From: VXNE01 sp965217825
GTDB lineage: Bacteria > Pseudomonadota > Gammaproteobacteria > Pseudomonadales > Azotimanducaceae
Reading direction: 5' to 3'
Length of the DNA: 64,000 nt
Assembly: GCA_965217825.1 (NCBI GenBank)
Contig: OZ244571.1
Span: 4,464,001 to 4,528,000 of the forward strand
The notes beneath the pieces are model-generated. The model did not search any database. It was given only the letters and a program-made list of their open reading frames with translations, and was not told where the DNA came from. This document shows positions 54,093 through 62,400 of the stretch, in pieces (position 1 is the first letter of the stretch; the number at the start of each line of letters is the position of its first letter). Made by a program: the position numbers and the translations under genes.

Positions 54093-56719
54093 CGGACGGC
54101 GCCGGAAGCGAAGAACCGGCGCGCGGTCCCGTGCGGAAGTTCAACCCCGGCACGCTTCAGTCGGACGCCGAGGTGGTCGAACAGTTCGTGGTCCGGCGGA
54201 CCGAACTCGGCATTCTGCTCGACGTCGTCCGGGGCAACCTGGGGCGGGCGTCGTGCCAGCACGCGCTGGTGGTGGCGCCGCGGGGGCGCGGCAAGACCAT
54301 GCTGCTCGCGCGGGTGGCGGCGGAGCTGCGCGCCAGCGACGAGTTCCGCGAGGCTCTGCTGCCCGTGCGGTTCATGGAGGAAAGCCACGAGATCATCGAC
54401 ATCGGGGACTTCTGGCTGGAGGCGCTGTTCCACCTGGCGCGGGAGGTCGCGACGGCGCGCCCGGAGCTGGCGGGGGAGTTGCGCGCAACGCACGCCGCGC
54501 TCTGCGAGCGGTGGCGGGAGCGGGGGCTCGCCGACTTGGCGCGCGCCGCCGTGCTCGACGCGGCGGATCGGCTCGAGCGCCGGTTGGTGCTGATGGTGGA
54601 GAACCTGCAGTCGCTGAGCGCGAACGCGGACCCGGATTTCGGGTGGCAGCTACGGGGCGTGCTGCAGACGGAGCCGAGGGTCATGCTGCTGGGATCGGCC
54701 ACGAGCCGGTTCGAGGGACTCGACGACCCGGAGGAGGCGTTCTTCGAGCTGTTCCGCGTTGTGGACCTGAAACCGCTGGGGACGGACCCGTGCCGGCGCC
54801 TGTGGGAAGCCGCCGGAGGGGATCCGCGAAGCGGCCGCGACATCCGGCCGCTCGAGATCCTGACGGGCGGCAACCCGAGGCTGCTGGCGATCGTGGCGGG
54901 TTTCTCGCGTCACCGGTCGCTGCGGCGGTTGATGGAGGAACTCGTGGGTCTCATCGACGAGCACACCGAGTACTTCCGCAGCCATCTCGAGGGGCTCCCG
55001 AGGCAGGAACGCCGCGTGTATGTCGCGATGATCGACCTGTGGCGGCCGTCGACCACCGGGGAGATCGCGGCGCGCGCGCGTATGGACGTCCGCGCTGCGT
55101 CGACGATGCTCGGCCGGCTGATCGACCGGGGCGCGGTGACGCGCAGCGGAGAAGGCCGGAGGCGCCTGTACGCCGCCGCCGAGCCGCTCCACAGCATCTA
55201 CTACAAGCTGCGCCGCGAGCGCGACGGGGCGGCCGTGGTCGAGAACCTGATCATGTTCATGATGGGGTTCTACGACGAGTTCGTGCTGTACGAGCTGTTG
55301 GACGGACTGTGGCCGGAAGCCAGGGATTCCGGCCCGCTTCACACGGGGATCGAACGGGCGCTGGCGCGCCGGCCCGAGGAGGGGGACATGGGTGCCCGGA
55401 TGGCGTGGGACCTGCTGGCGGATGTCTCGACAAAAGTCAGGAACCACCACCGGGCCAAGGCGGCGATGCGGTTGCAGGAAGGAACCGAGGCTGCTTTTCG
55501 GGAGGGGAACGCCGCGCGGGTGATCGAACTCCTCGATACGTACGTTGCGGAAGGATGGAAGCGTGTGCACGGGTCGATGATCGACCACGACACGGCGTAC
55601 CTGGGGCATTTGCGTGCCGAGGCGTACCTCCGTATGGGGGAGTTCGAGAAGGTTGCGGCGATCGGGCGGGACCTGCTGCGCCGCTTCCGTACAAGCCGGG
55701 ACGTGTTCGTGCAATGGCGCACCGCGGTCGTGCTGCTGCGCCAGACCGAAGCGCATACCAGGGCGGGCGAGCCGGCAGCCGCGTTCGCGAGCGCACGGGA
55801 GCTGGTGTCGTGGTTCGGGGAATACGACGACCCGCAGTTCGGGTCGCTGGTGGCGAGCGCGCTGATCTGGCAAGCGGAGGCGGAAAGCGAAATGGGACGG
55901 TTCGAGGCGGCGGACACGCTGCTCGATGAGGTGGTGGCGCGGTTCGGCGGTCGTGACGGGTCGGCGTTGGCAGGGGCCGCGGTGGCTGCGCTGGTGAGCA
56001 AGGCCGATGTCGCGCGAGCGGCTGGACGGGACGGGGCGACGGTGGGGGCGCTCTATGATCGCGCCATCGAGCGCGGGCGCCGGGAGAATGTCGAGGCGGT
56101 GGGGCGTTCGCTCTCGGTGGCGTTTCTGAACCGGGCTTTGTTGCGCGCGGGAATCGACGACTTCGAGGGGGAGATTGCATCGTATGGGGAATTCGTCGAC
56201 CTGTTCGGGGACAACGACACGTTCGCGAGCGAGGTCGCTTTCGCCTTGGCCTTCCGCAGCCTGAGGGAGGCGGAGCTGGGGTTTGCGGAACGTGCGATGG
56301 ATGGATGCGAGGAGCTGGACCGACGCCTGGAAGGGTTGACCGATGCAATGGCACTGTGGATTAGGGGCGTCGTGCTCGCGACGCGCGCGACGGCCTTGAT
56401 GGCGGGCGGGAAAACGGATGCCGGGGTCGAGGCGTTTGGACGTACCGTCAAGGCGTTTCCCGTGCGAGACGAGTTGGCCGTGCGCACCGTGACGCGGCTG
56501 ACGCTCAACCTGATTGCGCTCGGCGCGCCGGAACGCGAGCTTCTTGCGGCGCTGGCCCGCGACAGGACGAAATGGGAGACCCTCGTTCCGCTGATGGCGG
56601 CATTGTGGGAACGAGTGGGGGAGGAGGTGCGAGTCCCGGCAGAGGTGCGGTCGGTGGCCGCGGACGTACGCAGGCAAATTGAGGAACGTACGGACACGGG
56701 CCGCTTGGTTGCGTTTTGA
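54089..56719 (+). CDS. ATPase 2 with TPR-like C-terminal half
   Basis: This 876-aa protein starts at GTG 54089, which overlaps the ATPase 1 stop (GTGA) and has GGGGAGGA 7 bp upstream. The N-terminal ATPase has Walker A VVAPRGRGKTMLLARV; the Walker B strand RRLVLMVENLQSL ends in Glu-Asn, so it is atypical; VMLLGSATSRFEGL looks like sensor I. A helix-turn-helix-like segment (TTGEIAARARMDVRAASTML) follows. From about residue 430 the protein is a long alpha-helical solenoid of TPR type. The layout, ATPase plus winged helix plus TPR, resembles STAND signalling proteins. Function unknown. Confidence 0.8.
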   Translation: MTDGAGSEEPARGPVRKFNPGTLQSDAEVVEQFVVRRTELGILLDVVRGNLGRASCQHALVVAPRGRGKTMLLARVAAELRASDEFREALLPVRFMEESHEIIDIGDFWLEALFHLAREVATARPELAGELRATHAALCERWRERGLADLARAAVLDAADRLERRLVLMVENLQSLSANADPDFGWQLRGVLQTEPRVMLLGSATSRFEGLDDPEEAFFELFRVVDLKPLGTDPCRRLWEAAGGDPRSGRDIRPLEILTGGNPRLLAIVAGFSRHRSLRRLMEELVGLIDEHTEYFRSHLEGLPRQERRVYVAMIDLWRPSTTGEIAARARMDVRAASTMLGRLIDRGAVTRSGEGRRRLYAAAEPLHSIYYKLRRERDGAAVVENLIMFMMGFYDEFVLYELLDGLWPEARDSGPLHTGIERALARRPEEGDMGARMAWDLLADVSTKVRNHHRAKAAMRLQEGTEAAFREGNAARVIELLDTYVAEGWKRVHGSMIDHDTAYLGHLRAEAYLRMGEFEKVAAIGRDLLRRFRTSRDVFVQWRTAVVLLRQTEAHTRAGEPAAAFASARELVSWFGEYDDPQFGSLVASALIWQAEAESEMGRFEAADTLLDEVVARFGGRDGSALAGAAVAALVSKADVARAAGRDGATVGALYDRAIERGRRENVEAVGRSLSVAFLNRALLRAGIDDFEGEIASYGEFVDLFGDNDTFASEVAFALAFRSLREAELGFAERAMDGCEELDRRLEGLTDAMALWIRGVVLATRATALMAGGKTDAGVEAFGRTVKAFPVRDELAVRTVTRLTLNLIALGAPERELLAALARDRTKWETLVPLMAALWERVGEEVRVPAEVRSVAADVRRQIEERTDTGRLVAF

Positions 56720-57496
56720 GGCAGGCGGGCTACCGGGTTCGGACGCGGGATCGGCCAGGGCGCGGGCAAATGGCGGCTCGTCGTCGAGTCGGCGCAGCCG
56801 GTCACGTTGCTGAACCTGCTTTCGAGTCGCACGGGCCACCTCGCGAACCTGTCGGGCGGGCCGGCGGACGCCCTGACGTCGACCTTCGACTTCCATCGCG
56901 GGCCGCACGCGTTCGTCGCCGGCTTCGCTGACTATCCGCCCGCCGACGAGGAACACTACGGGTTGACGTCCGACTACCGCCCGTTGCCTTCCGCGCTCGG
57001 GTCACGCTCGGCCCTCTTCATCTCCGGAGTCAACCACAGCGACGATCTCTTCATGTTTCTGAAGGAAGAGATCGGCGGGCTTGTTCCGGGGGCGCGCTAC
57101 GCGGCCACCGTAAGCGTCGAAATCGCCACCGATACGCGGACGGGGTGCTTCGGTGTCGGAGGTTCGCCGGGCGAGGGCGTCTCGATCAAGGCCGGTGCGA
57201 GCGCCATCGAACCGCTACCGGTCTTGAAGGGCTTGTACCTTCGCATGAACGTCGACGTCGGCAGACAGGCCAACGGGGGCAAGCACGCCGTGGTACTCGG
57301 GAACATCGCGAACTCGCGCAGTTGCGAGCAGTCGCGTCGATGGGAGCGCAAGTCGTTCCTGGGTCGATCCGTGCCGGAACCCGTCACCGCGCACGCGAAC
57401 GGCCGCGTCTGGCTCCTGTTCGGCGTCGACTCGGGATTCGAGGCCTCGACGGAGGTCTACTTCACCGGCGCGACGGCGGTTTTCACGCCGATCTGA
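56720..57496 (+). pseudogene. 5'-truncated exported protein module
   Basis: Open in frame right after the ATPase 2 stop. It begins in the middle of a recognisable exported-protein module (GIGQGAGKWRLVVESAQPVT, LLSSRTGHLANLS) and continues with a second domain (VAGFADYPPADEEHYGLTSD, LFISGVNHSDDLFMFLKEEI, VWLLFGVDSGFEASTEVYFT). No signal peptide and no convincing start (a TTG at 56807 is the first candidate). It is probably the 3' end of a large secreted protein fused next to the ATPase operon by rearrangement. Confidence 0.6.
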
Positions 57497-57557
57497 CCAA
57501 CGTCGCCACCGGCGGTCAGCTATGCACTCACGTACTCCTTCATTTGCCGCGCGAGCT

Positions 57558-57636
57558 GTAGGGGCCGCCCTTGTGGCGGCCCGCATTCGAGTCCATCCGC
57601 GATCCCGACACGGGCGACCACAAGGGTCGCCCCTAC
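57558..57636. repeat. Inverted-repeat element (REP-like)
   Basis: Arms GTAGGGGCCGCCCTTGTGGC (57558 on) and the inverse of GTAGGGGCGACCCTTGTGGT (ending 57636) pair imperfectly over 25 bp around a 29-bp loop. It resembles dispersed GTAGGGGCGACC repeats of several environmental bacterial genomes. It lies just outside the IS110 element. Confidence 0.75.
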
Positions 57637-57741
57637 GTCGTGGGCGGCCCCTGACGCAAAACATCCGGGCTGATATGTTTTGACCTGTCAAGATGGCTCA
57701 CGGAACTCTCACTTCATTCTCCTTGCAAAAGCTTGTTGTTG

Positions 57742-57884
57742 GCGCGGTGGATATGTGGGCGAGAGGCGCGCGAGTGTGGGCAGGCCCGGTGGGCAACGCG
57801 CGTCCAGCGCGTTGTCCGGGGGCTGTCCACACGGCCCGAAGGGCGCGCGCCGGTCCGAAGGACTCGTCCACATACCCACCGCGC
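57742..57884. repeat. 143-bp nested foldback structure inside the IS region
   Basis: Three nested arm pairs: GCGCGGTGGATATGTGGGCG (57742 on) with 57863-57884 (20 of 22 match), GTGTGGGCAG (57774) with CTGTCCACAC (57823), and GGGCAACGCGC (57791) with GCGCGTTGTCC (57807) around a 5-bp loop. Most mismatches become G-U pairs in RNA. It could be a MITE or a structured RNA. A separate 16-bp inverted repeat, GGCGTGTTGAGTCAGG, lies at 57910-57925 and 58117-58132. Confidence 0.75.
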
Positions 57885-58144
57885 GGTCGGACGCCTCGCG
57901 GGCGCCGATGGCGTGTTGAGTCAGGACAAGGCCGAGCTGATTGCGACGGTGGATCATGCTGATATGCGTGGATTGGGTACCACCGGACTTCACTGCGTCG
58001 CGGAGCTGGCCTTGCTCTAGTGGCAGGGATCACCGACCGATACGCCCGCTCGGGGATCGTACCGACGGCACCGGTTATAGCCCGAACAAGGGTTCTCCAC
58101 ACCGGCCCGATCCTGCCCTGACTCAACACGCCCCGGCCTCTTCG

Positions 58145-59362
58145 CTACCCGATGCCGGTCGCGTCGGCGTCGGCTTTCGGCGAGCCGGAGGCCGGCGGGA
58201 TCCGGGCCATCTCCCGACGGACGATGTCCCAGACGAAGCCGCTCAACTCCCGGGCCACGGCCACGTTCGCCTGCTTGCTGTTCTTGCCCGACTCGATCAG
58301 GCGCCGGTACCGACCGCACAACCGGCGCTGGGCCTTCCAGGCGATCGCCTTGGCTTCGCCGGAGGCCGCGGCCGCCTTGCGCTCGAGATGCGCCGTGCGC
58401 CGCGCCGGAAATCGGTAGCTCCAGGCCGACTCCACCAGCGCGCGACGCGCATGGCCGTTGCCGGTCCGCGTGATCCCGCCCTGTCGGCGCCGCCCGCCGG
58501 AACTGTGCTCGCTCGGCACCAATCCCAGATAGCCCATCAACTGCCGCGGCGAGTCGAAGCGGCTCACATCGCCCAGCTCCGCCAGAAGCGTCGTCGCCGT
58601 CAGCGTGTCCACGCCGCGCAGCGCCGCCAGCGAGCGCGCCACCGGCGCCAGCGACCAATCCGGCAGCGCGTCGTGCAGCCGCCTCGTCAACGCCGCCACC
58701 CGGTCGCTCGCCGCCCGCGCCGCGTCCAGGTATTCCCGAAACGCCCCTTCCTGCCAAGCGCGCTCGAAGCGCTGCCCGTCCAGCCACGCGTAGTGCGCCC
58801 GCGTCCAGCGCCCGCGCGACCAGCGACGCCCGTGGCGCAGCAGAAACGCGCCCAGCTGCTGGCGCGCCTTGAGCTCGGCCCGCTTGAAGTCCGCCCGCGC
58901 CCGCACCAGGTCCCGCATCGCCTCCCGGTCCTCGTCCGGCACCCACACCGGCGTCAACTCCCCGCCGCGCGACAGCCGCGCCAGCTTGACCGCGTCCCGC
59001 CGGTCCGTCTTGATCCGCTCGCCCGGCGCCTTCGGGATCCGCGACGGCGCCACCACCTCGCAATCGAATCCCATCGCCGTCAGCTGCCGGTACACCTCGT
59101 AGCCGCACGGCCCCGCCTCGTAACTGAACAGCATCACCTCGCCGCCATGCGTCCGCGCCAGCTTCTCCGCCAGCCCGCCGATCGCCGATCGCCGGTTGGC
59201 GATCTCGCCACAATAGGCCGCGGGCGCGCGCCCGGCTTCCGCCACCGCCACCGCGATGCTGTCCTTGTGCACGTCCAGTCCCACATGCGCCGCATAGTCC
59301 GGGCGAATCTCCCGCCCTTCCATCGATACCGTTTCCTGCTCGGTTGGTCTAAAGTCCTGCAT
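58145..59362 (-). CDS. IS110-family transposase (DEDD recombinase)
   Basis: This 405-aa recombinase has an N-terminal RuvC-like DEDD domain: GLDVHKDSIAVAVAEAG (Asp), SYEAGPCGYEVYR (Glu), IKTDRRDAVKLARL (Asp-Asp). A coiled middle leads to the C-terminal Tnp domain LRGVDTLTATTLLAELGDVS and MGYLGLVPSEHSSGGRRRQG, whose Ser is the catalytic residue in IS110 recombinases. ATG 59362 has GAGGAGGG 8 bp upstream; 59323 is possible. IS110 recombinases act with an element-encoded bridge RNA. The gene looks intact. Confidence 0.93.
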   Translation of the reverse strand: MQDFRPTEQETVSMEGREIRPDYAAHVGLDVHKDSIAVAVAEAGRAPAAYCGEIANRRSAIGGLAEKLARTHGGEVMLFSYEAGPCGYEVYRQLTAMGFDCEVVAPSRIPKAPGERIKTDRRDAVKLARLSRGGELTPVWVPDEDREAMRDLVRARADFKRAELKARQQLGAFLLRHGRRWSRGRWTRAHYAWLDGQRFERAWQEGAFREYLDAARAASDRVAALTRRLHDALPDWSLAPVARSLAALRGVDTLTATTLLAELGDVSRFDSPRQLMGYLGLVPSEHSSGGRRRQGGITRTGNGHARRALVESAWSYRFPARRTAHLERKAAAASGEAKAIAWKAQRRLCGRYRRLIESGKNSKQANVAVARELSGFVWDIVRREMARIPPASGSPKADADATGIG

Positions 59363-59461
59363 TGCCTGCCCTCCTCAATTCTGGCTCTGTCACGGTGGCC
59401 ATAATGACCGGTCCCCAAGATAATCCACGCTCTTGAGGACGGGCAGGTCAAAACATTATGT

Positions 59462-62400
59462 CTAGTCGTCGCCGTCCTCGATCGTCCCGACCGCCAGGTA
59501 GTCGTCCCGGACCGCGCCGTCGGCGCGCCGCAGCACCACCACCATCCTCTCGTCGCCCTCGTCGACGTCGTCGCCCAGCACCGTCACGCGCAGCGTCTTG
59601 TCCGTCTCGCCCGCGCCGAACGTCAGCGTGCCCTCCCGGGCCTCGTAGTCCTCGCCCGCTTTGGCGCTGGCGTCCAGCGTGCGGTAGTCCACCGTCACCG
59701 GGCCGGTCGCCGGCCCGCTCAGCGTCACCGCGAAGTCCAGCGTCGCGCCCGCCGCCTCGCGCACCCGCGCGTCCGCCACCGAGACCTTCAGTTTCGGCCG
59801 CGCCGCCGCCACCGGGCCGGTCGCCGCGCTCGTCAGGCGCTCGGCGTTGCCGGCGTCGTCCGTGAACTGCACCCGCACCTTGAGCCGCTCGCCCTCGTCG
59901 GCGTCCACCGCCGTGTAGTTCCGGCCCCTCGCCCCGGAGATGTCCGCGTCGCCGCGGATCCAACGGTAGGCGAACGCCGCGTTCGCGAGCCCGTCGGCGT
60001 CGGCGATGCCCGATGTCGATGCGGTCAGCGTCTCGCCGACCCGCGCCGTCCCGGCGATCGTCGGCGCGCCCGTCGCCGGCGTGTTCGGCCGCGCCGCCAC
60101 CGGGCCGGTCGCGGCGCTCGTCAGGCGCTCGGCGTTGCCGGCGTCGTCCGTGAACTGCACCCGCACCTTGAGCCGCTCGCCCTCGTCGGCGTCCACCGCC
60201 GTGTAGTTCCGGCCCCTCGCCCCGGAGATGTCCGCGTCGCCGCGGATCCAACGGTAGGCGAACGTCGCGTTGGCGAGCCCGTCGGCGTCGGCGATGCCCG
60301 ACGTCGATGCGGTCAGCGTCTCGCCGACCCGCGCCGTCCCGGCGATCGTCGGCGCGCCCGTCGCCGGCGTGTTCGGCCCCGCCGACACCGGGTCGGTCGC
60401 GGCGCTCGTCAGGCGCTCGGCGTTGTCGGCGTCGTCCGTGAACTGCACCCGCACCTTGAGCCGCTCGCCCTCGTCGGCGTCCACCGCCGTGTAGTTCCGG
60501 CCCCTCGCCCCGGAGATGTCCGCGTCGCCGCGGATCCAACGGTAGGCGAACGTCGCGTTGTCGAGCCCGTCGGCGTCGGCGATGCCCGACGTCGATGCGG
60601 TCAGCGTCTCGCCGACCCGCGCCGTCCCGGCGATCGTCGGCGCGCCCGTCGCCGGCGTGTTCTCCGGCGCCGCGCCCGGACCGGCCACCGTCGCAGAGGG
60701 CGTGTTCGTCAGCCGGCGCCGCAGCTCGCCCTTGGTGCAGATCGCCCCGGACACCGCGCAGTCGCGGCCGGCCGGCAGCTCGATGGTCACGTCGCCGCCG
60801 CCGTCCGGCTCGACGGTCATCTCGAACAGGTCGCGGCGCCCGTCCACCCGCGCGCCGCCCGTCACGCGACCGCCGGTCACCGCGAACGCGTCCTCGCGCA
60901 GCGCCTGGAAGCTGATGCCGATGTCCTCGCTGAACGCCACCCGAAAGCGGAAAGCGCCCGCGCCGTCGTGCGCCGCCGGCATGTCCTCGAAGCGCGCCGT
61001 CAGCGCCGGCTCGTCGTCGCCGGCGCGGGTCACGGTGAACGCGCGCGTCGCCGACGGCAGCGCGTCGCCCGACTCCTCGCGCCCGGTGTAGGGGACCGCG
61101 GTGATCCGGTAGTCGCCGTCCGGCAGCTTCATGCCGTAGTAGTCGCCGTTCTTGTCGTCGCGCCTCATCGCGAACGGCGGGTCGGAGTCCGTCCTGGCCA
61201 CGGACGCCGGCCCGGTGAGGGTGAACGCGACGCTGCGGACGCCGGCGCCGGCGGCGACATCGGCGCGGATCGTGAGCCAGTGGTTGCCGAGCGCGGAGAC
61301 ATCGAGGGTCGCGCCGTCGGCGATCGCCGTGACATCCTCGTCGGGCGCGCCGCCGCGCGCGTCCACCAGCGTGAACCCCGTGACCGGACTGGCGTCGGGG
61401 TCGACGCCGCCGGTCACGGTGAAATCGACCGTCGCCGCCGGCAGCGAGCTGCCCGTCGCGTCGCGCCCGGTGTAGGGGGTCGCGGTGATGCGGTAGTCGC
61501 CGTCCGGCAGCTTCATGCCGTAGTAGTCGCCGTTCTTGTCGTCGCGCCTCATCGCGAACGGCGGGTCGGAGTCCGTCCTGGCCACGGACGCCGGCCCGGT
61601 GAGGGTGAACGCGACGCTGCCGACGCGGGCGCCGTCGGCGACATCGGCGCGGATCGTGAGCCAGTGGTTGCCGAGCGCGGAGACATCGAGGGTCGCGCCG
61701 TCGGCGATCGCCGTGACATCCTCGTCGGGCGCGCCGCCGCGCGCGTCCACCAGCGTGAACCCCGTGACCGGACTGGCGTCGGGGTCGACGCCGCCGGTCA
61801 CGGTGAAATCGACCGTCGCCGGTGGCAACGCGTTCCCCGACAGGTCCCGGCCCGGGTAAGGGGTCGCCGTGACCGTGTAGTCGCCGTTGGGCAGCGACGT
61901 GCCGAAGTAGTCGTCGCCGTTTTCGCCCTTGACGGTGTACGGCGCCGGCGCGTTCTCCCTGCGGCTCGCGGACACCGGCCCGTCCAGCTCCAGCCGCATG
62001 CTGCCGATGGGCGGCACGGCGGCCACGTCCGCGCGGATGTTGAACCAGTGGGTCGCGTACGAGGAGATGTCCAGCGTCGCGCCGTCCGCCACGGCGGTGA
62101 GGTCCGGGTCGGGCGGATCGCCGTGCGCATCTACCAGCGTAAACCCGGTGACCGGACTCGCGTCAGGGTCGTAGCCGGTCACCGTGAAGCCGGCCTCGAG
62201 CACGGGCAGCGGGTCGCCCGACAGGTCCCGGCCCGGGTAGGGGGTCGCCGTTACCGTGTAGTCGCCATTGGGCAGCGTCGTGCCGTAGTAGTCGTCGCCG
62301 TTATCGCCCTTGACGGTGTATGGCGCCGGCGCGTTCTCCCTGCGGCTCGCGGACACCGGCCCGTCCAGCTCCAGCCGCATGCTGCCGATGGGCGGCACGG

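Larger units (their letters stand above)
57675..59456 (-). mobile_element. IS110-family insertion element (IS1111-like, with subterminal inverted repeats)
   Basis: A transposase gene is flanked by 13-bp perfect inverted repeats, ATGTTTTGACCTG at 57675-57687 and its inverse at 59444-59456. IS1111-type members of the IS110 family carry such subterminal repeats, while IS110-type members do not. The non-coding 457 bp downstream of the transposase is unusually long and full of foldback structure. The exact tips cannot be fixed from one copy. The right border lies at the stop codon of the repetitive surface protein. Confidence 0.75.

Noticed and set aside
54650..56956. Minus-strand open frame of 768 codons opposite ATPase 2
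   Set aside because: His/Arg-rich shadow frame; ATPase 2 has a P-loop, a good ribosome binding site and a coupled start.
57941..59404. Plus-strand open frame of 487 codons opposite the IS110 transposase
   Set aside because: Arg/Pro-rich antisense frame; the minus-strand product has all IS110 catalytic motifs.
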